64,000 nucleotides of DNA, taken from contig NZ_CP137892.1 of assembly GCF_033547155.1 (NCBI RefSeq), positions 3,038,001 through 3,102,000 of the forward strand, read 5' to 3'. The stretch comes from Pseudomonas benzenivorans. GTDB taxonomy: Bacteria; Pseudomonadota; Gammaproteobacteria; Pseudomonadales; Pseudomonadaceae. The notes beneath the pieces are model-generated. The model made no database searches. It was not told where the DNA came from and was given only the letters and a program-made list of their open reading frames with translations. Below are positions 1 to 10,383 of the stretch, piece after piece (the stretch's first letter is position 1; each line of letters starts with the position of its first letter). Both the position numbers and the translations under genes were made by a program.

Positions 1-2182
1 CCGCCGCCACCATGGCACGGGTGATGCCGTTGACGTTGGCCTGCTCCTCGGCCAGGGTCGCTCGCACCAGCTTTACCCGTTGCCGCCAATCGGTGCGCAC
101 CGCCTTGGCGTCGGGATCTCGCCGAAAGATCTGCTGCACCTGGTCGCCGAGCCGGCGCAGCTCATCCGGATCAGGCCCGCTGAGCCGCGCCTGAATCTTG
201 CCGCTCACCCCCGTGCCGAGCTCGAACGGCGAGGCATAAGCCAGCGCATCCGGGAAGCGGGTGGCGAGCTCGACCTCGACTTTCGCCATGAGGTCGGCGA
301 TGACGCGGTAATCGTCCACGCTGACCAGAAACTGCGCGTAAGCCGGGTTGGGCTGCTCCGGCTGGTAGGTGAGCAGGAAGCGCAGCGCGCCCTCGCCCAG
401 GGTGGTGGTCACGTGTGTCACCCCGTCCTGCTCCAGCAGCAAGTGCTCGACCCGCTCGGCTTCGGCGCGCGTGGCGTCTATATGCGTGCCTTGGGGAAGC
501 CAGTAATCCACCATGAACTGGGGACGTGTCGAGCTGGGGAAGAAGCTCTGCTCGACCCAGGTAAAACCCCACAGGGAGACGGCGAACAGACCGGCCACGC
601 TTGCCGTGCTCAGGTAGCGGCGCCTGATACAGGCACGCAGCAAGTCCTTGTAACGACGGTAGAAGCCGCCGCCGTAGGGATCCGCATTTACCTGATCGGC
701 CGTGGGCGCTTTCAGAAACATGACACAGAGCAGCGGCGTCACCGTGACCGCGGTCACCCAACTCAGCAGCAGCGAGACCATCACCACTTGGAATAGCGAG
801 CGACAGAACTCGCCGGTGGCGTCGTTCGAGGTACCGATCGCGGCAAAGGCCAGTATCGCGATCAAGGTAGCGCCGAGCAGCGGCCAGGCCGATTGCTTGA
901 CGACGGTGGAAGCCGCCTGTTCGGCACTTTCGCCCTTCTGCATGCGGATGAGCACACCGTCGACCACCACGATGGCGTTGTCGACCAGCATGCCCAGCGC
1001 GATGATCAAAGCGCCTAACGAGATACGCTCGAGCGCGACGCCCATCGGTTCGAGAAACAGGAAGGAACCGGCGATGGTCAACAGCAGCACGAAACCGATC
1101 AGCAGCCCGCTACGCAGGCCCATGAACAGCAGCAGTACCGCAACGACGATGGCAACCGCCTCCAGCAGGCTCTCGACGAAGCCCGAGATGGCGGTGGTGA
1201 CGGCCTCCGACTGCAGGGACACGATGCCGAACTCCATGCCGACCGGGCGCTGCCCCTCGAGCTCCGCCATACGCGCCTGCAGCGCCTCGCCCATGGTCAC
1301 CACGTTGCCGCCGGAGACCGTGGAAATGCCGAGACCGATACCGGTCCGACCGTCGAAGCGGATTTCGGCGGCGCTTGGCTCCACATAGCCGCGCCGGACG
1401 CTGGCGAGGTCCCGCAGATGGAACTGCCGGCCGTCGCCGCCATGGATCAGCAAAGCCTCGAAATCGCCTACCGAACTGAGCCCACCCGATGGCGCCAGGG
1501 TGATGAAGGCCGAGCCCACCCGCGCTCGACCGGCATCCGTCGCCACCCCCTTCTGACGCAGTTCCTCGACTATGGCGGCGGGCGCAAGACCCAGCTGCGA
1601 CAGCCGGTCACTGTTGAACTCGACGAAGATGGCCTCGCGACGCTCACCGAAGGTGGTGATCTTGCCGACGTCCTGCACCAGCAGCAGCTCGCGGCGCAGC
1701 CCATCCACGTAGTCTTTGAGTTCGGCATAGCTGTAGCCGTCGCCGGTGACCACCAGGAACACGCTGTAGACGTCACCGTAGTCGTCGAGCACGATCGACG
1801 GCCCGGCACCCGGCGGCAGATCGCGCTGCACATCGTCGATCTTGCGCCGCAGCTCGTCCCAGACCTGGGGCAAACTCTCGCGGTCGTAGTTGTCCTTGAC
1901 GGTCACGGTCAGCGTCGACAGCCCACGCTCGGACTTCGAGCGCACGCGCTCCAGCTGCCCGAGTTGCTGCACGGCTTTCTCCAGTCGGTCGCTGACTTCC
2001 TGCTCCACCTCCAGGGCTGACGCCCCCGCGTAGGGCGTGACGACCAGTGCCTCCTTGATGGTGAACTCCGGGTCTTCGAGGCGGCTCATGCCGTTATAGG
2101 TCAATAACCCGGCGACGAGCATCGCCCCGGTGAGTACCAGGGTGACCAGGCGCTTCTTGATGGCGACGGCGGCGATATCCAT
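1..2182 (-). CDS. Efflux RND transporter permease subunit (partial, C-terminus off the left edge)
   Basis: An uninterrupted leftward frame of 727 codons starts at an ATG at 2182 and runs off the left edge, so roughly 300 residues of a normal ~1,020-residue pump are missing. The N-terminus (MDIAAVAIKKRLVTL) followed by one membrane helix and a periplasmic porter domain is typical of inner-membrane RND pumps, which are proton-driven and form tripartite complexes with an adaptor and an outer-membrane channel. The TM4 motif reads GMLVDNAIVV with Asp401 and Asn402, where AcrB has two aspartates (407 and 408). The start lies 4 bases after the adaptor stop codon, so the two are co-transcribed. The substrate cannot be read from sequence. 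The N-terminus suggests a TriC-like rather than MexB-like branch, but this is tentative. Confidence 0.9.
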   Translation of the reverse strand, partial: MDIAAVAIKKRLVTLVLTGAMLVAGLLTYNGMSRLEDPEFTIKEALVVTPYAGASALEVEQEVSDRLEKAVQQLGQLERVRSKSERGLSTLTVTVKDNYDRESLPQVWDELRRKIDDVQRDLPPGAGPSIVLDDYGDVYSVFLVVTGDGYSYAELKDYVDGLRRELLLVQDVGKITTFGERREAIFVEFNSDRLSQLGLAPAAIVEELRQKGVATDAGRARVGSAFITLAPSGGLSSVGDFEALLIHGGDGRQFHLRDLASVRRGYVEPSAAEIRFDGRTGIGLGISTVSGGNVVTMGEALQARMAELEGQRPVGMEFGIVSLQSEAVTTAISGFVESLLEAVAIVVAVLLLFMGLRSGLLIGFVLLLTIAGSFLFLEPMGVALERISLGALIIALGMLVDNAIVVVDGVLIRMQKGESAEQAASTVVKQSAWPLLGATLIAILAFAAIGTSNDATGEFCRSLFQVVMVSLLLSWVTAVTVTPLLCVMFLKAPTADQVNADPYGGGFYRRYKDLLRACIRRRYLSTASVAGLFAVSLWGFTWVEQSFFPSSTRPQFMVDYWLPQGTHIDATRAEAERVEHLLLEQDGVTHVTTTLGEGALRFLLTYQPEQPNPAYAQFLVSVDDYRVIADLMAKVEVELATRFPDALAYASPFELGTGVSGKIQARLSGPDPDELRRLGDQVQQIFRRDPDAKAVRTDWRQRVKLVRATLAEEQANVNGITRAMVAA

Positions 2183-2186
2183 CGGC

Positions 2187-3272
2187 TCAATCCTCCAGGG
2201 CGTGCACGGGGAAACCGTCGCTGAGCGTGTGCACGCCCGAGACCGCGATGCGGTCGCCAACCGCAAGTCCGGAAGTTACCAAGACGCTGTCGCCGCTCAG
2301 CTCACCCAGGGTCACAGGGTGTTGCTTAACCGTGCTGCTCTGCGCATCGAAGAGCCAGACGAAGGGTGTGTTGTCGGGCGCGGCCACGACCGCATCGACA
2401 GGAACGTGCAGGCCAGCCGATGCGGTCCCCGCCGGCAAGTCGTAGGCCACGTGCCCGGTCATCCCGGGGCTGACACTGCTGCCGGCCGGCGGTTCGAAGC
2501 CGACGGTGACGCGGAACGTGCGGGTCACCGGGTCGGCCATGCTGGCGAAAGCGGTGATCCTCGCCGCAATCGGTTGATCGGGCAGCGAACTCAGCACCAC
2601 GCGGATCTGCGAGTTGATCTCCTCGATGTCCGCGGCCGAGTCGACACGCTGCGAGCGAATCCAGAGCGCCTCGGGAACCTGGACGCGCATTTCCATGGCA
2701 TCGTCGCTTTGCAGTATCAGTACCGGCTGCTTGGCCTGCACGTTGGCGAAGTCTTCCACCAGCTTGCGCGCGACACGCCCGACGAAGGGCGCGCGCAGCA
2801 CCGTGTCCTCGATGGCCTTGGTGGCCTGGCGCAGGTTCGCTTCGGCCACCGCCAGATTGCGCCGGGCGCGATCGAGCTCCTGCGCCGCCACGGCCCTCGC
2901 CTTGAACGCCGCCTCGTAGCGTTTGAGCTCCACCTGCGCGGCGTTGCGTTCCGCTCGCGCCCTATCCCGCTCCGCCTCGTAGTCCCTGGGGTCGAGTCGT
3001 GCCAGTACGGTACCGGCCTCGACCCGCTGCCCCTCGGTGACCGGAATATCGATGATCCGACCGGAGACCTCGAAGGCCATGTCCGATTGCTTGACCGCCG
3101 AAACGCTGCCAGGAAACCGCAGCGTTCGAGCGGCCTCGGTTTCGCCCAGGGTGAACAGTTTTACCGGTCGCGATACCGGTTGGGCCGCTTCCCGCTCCGG
3201 CTCACCGCAGCCGGCAAGCGCCAAGGCCAAGCACAGAGACGCCGCCCGGATGAGGCGTTTACTTGGTTTCAT
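2187..3272 (-). CDS. RND efflux periplasmic adaptor subunit (HlyD/MFP family lipoprotein)
   Basis: This 361-residue protein has a lipoprotein signal ending in the lipobox LALAGC (Cys22), so it should be anchored in the inner membrane facing the periplasm. The order is lipoyl half-motif, an alpha-helical hairpin rich in Ala/Arg/Glu, the second lipoyl half (around APFVGRVARKL) and a beta-barrel, as in AcrA/MexA-type adaptors that bridge an RND pump to an outer-membrane channel. I chose the ATG at 3272 because it has a strong AAGGGGG ribosome-binding site about 7 bases upstream; a TTG at 3293 is in frame but lacks one. It lies 17 bases after the SDR stop and 4 bases before the pump gene. No outer-membrane channel gene is visible, so the complex probably borrows one. 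Confidence 0.93.
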   Translation of the reverse strand: MKPSKRLIRAASLCLALALAGCGEPEREAAQPVSRPVKLFTLGETEAARTLRFPGSVSAVKQSDMAFEVSGRIIDIPVTEGQRVEAGTVLARLDPRDYEAERDRARAERNAAQVELKRYEAAFKARAVAAQELDRARRNLAVAEANLRQATKAIEDTVLRAPFVGRVARKLVEDFANVQAKQPVLILQSDDAMEMRVQVPEALWIRSQRVDSAADIEEINSQIRVVLSSLPDQPIAARITAFASMADPVTRTFRVTVGFEPPAGSSVSPGMTGHVAYDLPAGTASAGLHVPVDAVVAAPDNTPFVWLFDAQSSTVKQHPVTLGELSGDSVLVTSGLAVGDRIAVSGVHTLSDGFPVHALED

Positions 3273-3289
3273 GTGCACCCCCTTCGACA

Positions 3290-4072
3290 TCAAAGACTAC
3301 CCACCAGATGACCGCCATCGACCGCCAGCACGCTGCCGGTCATAAACGCGCCGGCATCGCTGGCCAAGAGCAGGAACGGCCCCTCCAGTTCCTCTAGCTC
3401 GCCCAGCCGGCGCATCGGCACCATGGCGCGGATGTAGCCATCGCCCTTGTCGCCCGCGAAGAAGGCCTCGTTCATCTCGGTCTTGAAGTAGCCCGGGGCG
3501 ATGGCGTTGACCCGGATGCCGAAGCGCGCCAGCTCCAGCGCCAGCGACTTGGTCAGTTGCACCACGCCGGCCTTGGCCGCGCAGTAGTGGCTGTAGCCGG
3601 TGCCGACGCGCAGGCCGAGGATCGAGGCAACGTTGACGATGCTGCCGCCACGCCCGGCCTGAGCCAGGCGCTGTGCGGCAACCTGGGCCACGCGCCAGAC
3701 GCCGTCGAGGTTGGTCGACAGCATGGCGCGCCACTCCTCCTCGCTAATTTCCAGCGGGCGCTGGCCATTGCCGATGCCGGCGTTGTTGAGCACCACCTCG
3801 ACCACGCCGAAGTGCGCCTCGGCGGCAGCGAAGGCTGCCTCCACGCTGGCCCGGTCGGTGACGTCGAGCACCACCGACAGCGCCTGACCGCCCTGCGCCT
3901 GGATATCGGCAGCGAGCTGCGCGAGCCGCTCGACGCGCCGCGCCGCCAGTACCACCTGGGCACCGGCACTAGCCGCCACCCGCGCCAGGTGCGCGCCGAT
4001 GCCGCTGGAGGCACCGGTAATCAGCACCACGCGATTGGCGAGGGAGAAGTTCTGGGCGTAATGGTGAGTCAT
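3290..4072 (-). CDS. SDR family NAD(P)-dependent oxidoreductase
   Basis: This is a 260-residue classical short-chain dehydrogenase/reductase. The cofactor motif TGASSGIG is at residues 19-26, NNAG at 96-99, and the catalytic triad is Ser150, Tyr163 and Lys167 in the YCAAK context. The C-terminal segment VDGGHLVGSL is typical of 3-ketoacyl reductase-like (FabG-like) members. The ATG at 4072 is preferred over the in-frame start at 4234 because it has GAGG upstream and begins the normal SDR fold; the extra 54 residues are low-complexity. It sits between a beta-oxidation enzyme and an efflux adaptor, all on the same strand. It probably acts on a hydroxyacyl or keto substrate of the neighbouring pathway, but the substrate is unknown. 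Confidence 0.93.
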   Translation of the reverse strand: MTHHYAQNFSLANRVVLITGASSGIGAHLARVAASAGAQVVLAARRVERLAQLAADIQAQGGQALSVVLDVTDRASVEAAFAAAEAHFGVVEVVLNNAGIGNGQRPLEISEEEWRAMLSTNLDGVWRVAQVAAQRLAQAGRGGSIVNVASILGLRVGTGYSHYCAAKAGVVQLTKSLALELARFGIRVNAIAPGYFKTEMNEAFFAGDKGDGYIRAMVPMRRLGELEELEGPFLLLASDAGAFMTGSVLAVDGGHLVGSL

Positions 4073-4217
4073 CGGTAAACCTCGGACAGCAGGGAAAGCA
4101 CCTTGCGCCGTCAGCGCAGCATATCGGCTGGCTGGCCAGGCTCGGCGGGTTGACGGAATAGCGGAGCGGCAGGCCCAGCCACGAGGGACCGGCTGCCGGT
4201 CATCGCGAGCGGGTCGA

Positions 4218-6377
<2,160 letters not shown>

Positions 6378-6501
6378 TTGAGATCCTTGGATAGCGCGCC
6401 CGGCAATCGGGCCTGGCAGGTTGCATGTCAAAAAAACAGTCGATCACATGCTCAAGGCATGAGCGTCGAACAGGCTGGACACCGTGGTGGCCCTTGCGTC
6501 G

Positions 6502-6648
6502 TCAAAAATTTCGGAAAACGTCGCCGAAGCTGGCAATCGGATACACCGGCTGGAGCTTGGCGGCGCTCATCCTGGCCTGGAACTCACAGGAGTAGATGGC
6601 ACCCGCCAACAGGGCCACGCTCAGACAGGCGAAGAAGACTCGACGCAT
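6502..6648 (-). CDS. Small putative membrane/secreted protein, 48 residues
   Basis: A short frame begins at an ATG with a near-perfect Shine-Dalgarno sequence (GGAGG, 7-8 bases upstream). The product starts MRRVFFACLSVALLAGAIYS, a positively charged tip followed by a hydrophobic stretch, then a polar tail ending DVFRNF. This looks like a signal peptide or a single membrane anchor. Cys21 follows AIYS, which is not a good lipobox. It is divergent from the AraC remnant that follows at 6869. A second copy at 11,668-11,812 is frameshifted by 2 bases, yet its start region and ribosome-binding site are preserved. I do not recognise a family, and expression is inferred only from the ribosome-binding site. 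Confidence 0.5.
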   Translation of the reverse strand: MRRVFFACLSVALLAGAIYSCEFQARMSAAKLQPVYPIASFGDVFRNF

Positions 6649-6868
6649 GGCGAACCTCCGTCGTTCGGCCGCAGCCAAACGCAGTGTCTTTTATTGTTAG
6701 GTAGCGAGATTCTGATCAGAACCCAGGGTTTTCGCTTTGCAGTTCATGCCACAAAATATTCAAATGATGTCACCGCCACGCAGCTGGCCGATTGCCTTGC
6801 TGCAGGATCACGACAATCCGCGCTGAGCGGCCCTGTGCTCCACCCACTTTCTCGTGCGGACATTCGCG

Positions 6869-7109
6869 ATGACGCCCTTCGTTCATGGCAACACTCTGCT
6901 GGGCTTTGCAGACGTCGCTCTGGCCCAAGGGCTGAATCCACGGCCACCCTGGCCGAGGTCGTCCTGCAGCAGGGCGCGCAGGCCTTGGGTAACCGGTGAT
7001 ACGCCATTCAGAATGCCGGCTCGTTGGGCGAAGCACTGCCGGCCTTGAGCCAGTACTTACATGTCCACAGCAATGGCGTGCAGCTCCAACTCGGATGTCA
7101 CGGCGGATA
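6869..7109 (+). pseudogene. Remnant of an AraC-family regulator gene (N-terminal part only)
   Basis: The frame starts MTPFVHGNTLLGFADVALAQ, matching the intact AraC protein that starts at 12,033 (MTSFVHGIALLGFEDFALAQ). It then breaks. One base is missing near 6,940, about 120 bases are deleted near 6,958 relative to the intact copy, and the homology ends at a stop at 7,107-7,109 where the intact gene has a TAC codon. No DNA-binding domain remains. This is a decayed duplicate rather than a gene. Confidence 0.85.
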
Positions 7110-7235
7110 GACCGCTGTACGATCTACCGTGGTAGCTGCGCTGCCAGAGAAGGATGCATAGCCGCCGGCATAGCAGGTGTAGCCCTCCGTAGGCATAAAG
7201 GCGTTGGGCGTTGCTCACCCTCTTCGCCACGCGCG

Positions 7236-8126
7236 TTACTGCTTCATCAGCTTGAGGATCAACTCGCGCAACCAGTGATGGGCCTTGTCCTGATCGGCGC
7301 TGCGGTGCCAGTACAGGTGCCACTCCACGGCCGCCACCTCGAAGGGCAGCTCCAGAACCTTCAGATCGGAGTTTTTCGCCAAAGACAGGGGTATCGTCAG
7401 CGCCAAATCGGTTTCCTCGACCAGCTTCAGCGCAACCAGATGATGCTTGGTGCGCATCTGAATCCGGCGCGGTCTACCGAGCCCGCTCAGGACCGCATCG
7501 ACGTGTCCCACGCCCTGGCGACGGCTGGAAACATGCACATGGGAAAGCGCTAGATATTGCTCCAGCGTGAGGCTGCGACCGACTTCGGGATGATCTTGTC
7601 TCACCAGACAGACATAGGGCGCCGCCATCAGCGGGCAGTGTCGGAGGTCCGGATGATTCATCACCGGCACATCGATGGCCAGGTCCAAATGCCCGGAAGC
7701 CAGATCCTTGACCATGTCCGAGCGCGGTACCGGATAACTGGCCAACGATACCCCCGGTGCCTGCTTTTGCAGCGCCGCAAGCAACATGGGAAGCACAGTC
7801 AACTCGTTCACATCGTGCATGCTGATGCTGAAGCTGTGCGCAGCAATTGCCGGGTCGAAGCGATCGCCAAGTTGCACGCTGGTATTGAGCAGGTGCAGTG
7901 CCTCACGCACCAGACCGATCATGTTCTCCGCAACCGGGGTCGGCATCATCTCCCTGGGAGCACGAACGAACAGCGGGTCGTCCAGACTGCCTCTCAAGCG
8001 GCTCAAGGCGTTACTAACCGCCGGCTGAGTAATGCTAAGCCGCTCGGCTGCACGGGTGAGATTGCGTTCGGTGTAGATCGCGTCAAACACCATAAACAGA
8101 TTGAGATCGACGTTCTGCAGGCGCAT
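7236..8126 (-). CDS. LysR family transcriptional regulator
   Basis: This is a 296-residue LysR-type regulator. An N-terminal winged helix-turn-helix (about residues 9-66) includes the recognisable TRAAERLSITQPAVSNALSR helix pair, followed by a two-lobed effector-binding domain typical of the family. It is divergent from the phosphatase-like/acyl-CoA dehydrogenase/kinase operon, the usual arrangement for a LysR protein controlling the neighbouring operon and itself. The intervening ~320 bases contain an AT-rich stretch and a 16-base inverted repeat. The inducer is unknown; an acyl-CoA or hydroxy acid metabolised by the operon is plausible. Confidence 0.93.
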   Translation of the reverse strand: MRLQNVDLNLFMVFDAIYTERNLTRAAERLSITQPAVSNALSRLRGSLDDPLFVRAPREMMPTPVAENMIGLVREALHLLNTSVQLGDRFDPAIAAHSFSISMHDVNELTVLPMLLAALQKQAPGVSLASYPVPRSDMVKDLASGHLDLAIDVPVMNHPDLRHCPLMAAPYVCLVRQDHPEVGRSLTLEQYLALSHVHVSSRRQGVGHVDAVLSGLGRPRRIQMRTKHHLVALKLVEETDLALTIPLSLAKNSDLKVLELPFEVAAVEWHLYWHRSADQDKAHHWLRELILKLMKQ

Positions 8127-8449
8127 CGGGGTTATCCGTCCTCTATCGACATAAAAACAATGAATTAAGATGCATAGATAAAATAAAGTACGTCAATACA
8201 AAAACAACACTTATCCTTTCTTCAATCAGGGCAGCACTGTCGCAGTGGAACACCTTGGAAGGGACCTTCCATCTGGTTCAGAGCCCGGATCGTCGCAACG
8301 AAGTCAGGGGCATCACCATGAGAGGGGCCGCCACCGTTTCCACCGCGCGGACTGGGATGGGCGCGGCGGGCCTGTTCGAAGTCGCCTGTTTCACCCCGAA
8401 ACCCGGGAGCGGCACCTCACCGCTCCGGCACTACCAACCGGTAAACCAA
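8127..8449. promoter_or_regulatory. Divergent intergenic control region between LysR gene and catabolic operon
   Basis: These 323 bases hold a markedly AT-rich stretch at about 8,145-8,225, unlike the GC-rich surroundings, which is where both promoters are expected. The run GATAAAATAAAG near 8,180 is -10-like on the plus strand. The inverted repeat described separately follows. An open frame crosses the second half in phase with the phosphatase gene but looks non-coding. Confidence 0.5.
8256..8271. promoter_or_regulatory. Inverted repeat TGGAAGG-GA-CCTTCCA, candidate operator
   Basis: Seven-base arms match perfectly around a 2-base centre. The site lies in the divergent region between the LysR gene and the catabolic operon, about 180 bases before the phosphatase-like start. 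It is a candidate binding site for the LysR protein or another regulator. The spacing does not match the usual T-N11-A LysR core, so the assignment is open. Confidence 0.4.
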
Positions 8450-9127
8450 ATGGCGGAACTCTTTCTCATTCGGCACGGCCAGGCTTCCTTCGATGGCGAC
8501 GACTACGATCAACTCTCGGCACTGGGTTATCGGCAGTGCCAATGGCTCGGCGAGTACTTCAAGGAACGCGGAGTCACGTTCGAACGGATCGTCTGCGGCG
8601 AGATGACCCGCCATCGGCAATCGGCAGACGCCATTTGCCAAGGCCTGGGCATCACGGCGGCCTACGAAACGCATCCGGGTTTCAACGAATTCGATTTCCA
8701 GAAGCTACTGCTGGGATTTGGCACGACCTATCCGGACCAGGCGGTCCGCGACTGGAGCAACCAGCGGGACGTCTTTCGCTGCCTGCGCCGGGCCATGCTG
8801 GCCTGGTCCCAGGAGGAGTTGCCCGAGACCGCCGTTCCGGAGCGCTGGCAGGCATTCGCGCAGCGGGTCGGCAGGGCACTGGACTTCGCACGCCAGGGGG
8901 CGGTTGGCAAGACGCTGATCTGCACCTCAGGCGGCACCATCAGCATGGCGCTGAGCCAGCTGATGGGGTTTGACGCAAATACGCTGATCAACACCAACCT
9001 GGGGATGCGCAACGCGTCGATCTCCCACTGTTTTTACAAGCAGGGAAGCACCCCCTACGTCACCGGATTCAATAGCGTTCCCCATCTGGATACCCCGGAG
9101 CGCCTGGCATCGATCAGTTACATTTAA
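8450..9127 (+). CDS. Histidine phosphatase superfamily protein with altered second active-site motif
   Basis: This 225-residue protein has the phosphoglycerate mutase/histidine phosphatase fold. The RHG motif is at residues 8-10 (His9 nucleophile), Arg54 lies in TRHRQSA, and Glu80 fits the acid position. The second conserved histidine, normally in a SHGG motif, is replaced: the sequence reads CTSGGT (Ser160-Gly161-Gly162). The ATG at 8450 was chosen because the fold begins there; the upstream in-frame extension to 8255 is low-complexity. The ribosome-binding site is weak. It is the first gene of an operon with an acyl-CoA dehydrogenase (17 bases downstream) and an APH-type kinase, a recurrent trio in hydroxyacyl-CoA metabolism. 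The substrate is unknown. Confidence 0.85.
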   Translation: MAELFLIRHGQASFDGDDYDQLSALGYRQCQWLGEYFKERGVTFERIVCGEMTRHRQSADAICQGLGITAAYETHPGFNEFDFQKLLLGFGTTYPDQAVRDWSNQRDVFRCLRRAMLAWSQEELPETAVPERWQAFAQRVGRALDFARQGAVGKTLICTSGGTISMALSQLMGFDANTLINTNLGMRNASISHCFYKQGSTPYVTGFNSVPHLDTPERLASISYI

Positions 9128-9144
9128 GCCGAAGGAGCTGTCCC

Positions 9145-10383
9145 ATGGATTTTGAGTTTTCCCCCAAAGTACGCGAACTGCGTGAACGCCTCCTCGCGTT
9201 CATGGATGAGCACATCTATCCGAACGAAGCGCTATGGGAGGAACAGGTAGCCGAAGGCGATCGCTGGGAACCCCCGGTGCTGCTGGCAGAACTGAAGGCC
9301 AAGGCCAAGGCCGACGGCCTGTGGAATCTGTTCCTGCCCAGTACCTATGGCAAGTTCAGCCCCGGGCTGAGCAACCTGGAGTACGCCCCGCTGGCTGAGA
9401 TCATGGGGCGCGTCTACTGGGCCTCGGAAGTTTTCAACTGCAATGCGCCGGATACCGGCAACATGGAAGTGCTGGCCAAATACGGCAACGAAGCGCAACA
9501 GCAGCAATGGCTGACACCGCTGCTGAATGGCGAAATCCGCTCTGCATTCGCCATGACCGAACCAGAGCTGGCCTCCTGCGATGCCACCAACGTCGCGACC
9601 TCGATCGTCCGGGATGGCGACGACTACGTGATCAACGGCCGCAAGTGGTACATCTCCGGCGCTTGCAACCACCATACCCGCATCTACATCGTCATGGGCA
9701 AGACTGACCCGAACAACAGCAACCCGTACCTACAGCAATCGATGGTGCTGGTTCCAGCCGGGACCCCCGGCGTGACAGTGGTTCGCCCGATGAGGGTGTT
9801 CGGTTACGACGACGCTCCCGAAGGCCACGCCGAGCTGATCTTCGATAACGTTCGGGTGCCGGCCGGCAATCTGCTGCTGGGCGAAGGCCGTGGCTTCGAA
9901 ATCGCCCAAGGTCGCCTGGGGCCAGGCCGCATCCATCACTGCATGCGCACCATCGGCCTTGCCCAGCGTGCCCTTGAACAGATGTGCGTGCGCGCCGAGA
10001 CCCGGATCGCCTTCGGTCGTCCGTTGAGCAAACAGCAGTCGGTACGCGAGGCGATTGCCCTGTCCGCATGCGAAATCGAACAAGCCCGACTGCTGACGCT
10101 GAAAGCTGCCGCGAAGATGGATCAGGGCGGCAACAAGGCCGCCAAGGACCTGATCGCGATGATCAAGATCACCGCCCCGAACATGGCCTGCACCGTCATC
10201 GACCGGGCGATCCAGATTCACGGTGCCGCCGGCGTCAGCCAGGACACCTTCATGGCCCGCGCCTATACCCTGGCCCGCTCGATCCGCCTGGCGGACGGCC
10301 CCGACCAGGTTCACATGATGCAGCTGGGACGCAACCTGTCCCGCGAGATCCATGACCGCCTCAGCGCCGGAGAGAAAGCATGA
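9145..10383 (+). CDS. Acyl-CoA dehydrogenase family protein (ACAD10/11- and LvaC-like context)
   Basis: This 412-residue flavoprotein shows the three-part acyl-CoA dehydrogenase architecture: an all-alpha N-terminal domain, a middle beta domain with [15 protein letters not shown] and WYISGA, and a C-terminal alpha domain with [15 protein letters not shown] and [11 protein letters not shown]. The start at 9145 has AAGGAG upstream. The stop overlaps the start of the kinase gene by 4 bases (ATGA), so the pair is translationally coupled. Pairing with an APH-type kinase is the arrangement of LvaC/LvaA in levulinate degradation and of the human ACAD10/ACAD11 fusions, in which a phosphorylated 4-hydroxyacyl-CoA is turned into a 3-hydroxyacyl-CoA. 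I infer the same type of reaction here; chain length is unknown. Confidence 0.92.
   Translation: MDFEFSPKVRELRERLLAFMDEHIYPNEALWEEQVAEGDRWEPPVLLAELKAKAKADGLWNLFLPSTYGKFSPGLSNLEYAPLAEIMGRVYWASEVFNCNAPDTGNMEVLAKYGNEAQQQQWLTPLLNGEIRSAFAMTEPELASCDATNVATSIVRDGDDYVINGRKWYISGACNHHTRIYIVMGKTDPNNSNPYLQQSMVLVPAGTPGVTVVRPMRVFGYDDAPEGHAELIFDNVRVPAGNLLLGEGRGFEIAQGRLGPGRIHHCMRTIGLAQRALEQMCVRAETRIAFGRPLSKQQSVREAIALSACEIEQARLLTLKAAAKMDQGGNKAAKDLIAMIKITAPNMACTVIDRAIQIHGAAGVSQDTFMARAYTLARSIRLADGPDQVHMMQLGRNLSREIHDRLSAGEKA

Larger units (their letters stand above)
6492..7109. repeat. Direct repeat copy A (small divergent reading frame plus AraC 5' region)
   Basis: This stretch is clearly homologous by eye, base by base, to 11,658-12,383. 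It includes a small leftward reading frame, the shared intergenic region, and the start of an AraC-family gene. Copy A lacks about 120 bases inside the AraC part relative to copy B, where a GAG/TCG-type short repeat marks the junction. Similarity fades just after 7,109. The two copies have the same orientation and enclose the LysR, phosphatase-like, acyl-CoA dehydrogenase and kinase genes. Confidence 0.9.

Noticed and set aside
2130..3311. A 393-codon plus-strand frame opposite the RND adaptor
   Set aside because: It is antisense to a clear adaptor protein and is rich in Arg/His/Gly. It has no ribosome-binding site or family features. GC-rich third positions commonly leave such frames open.
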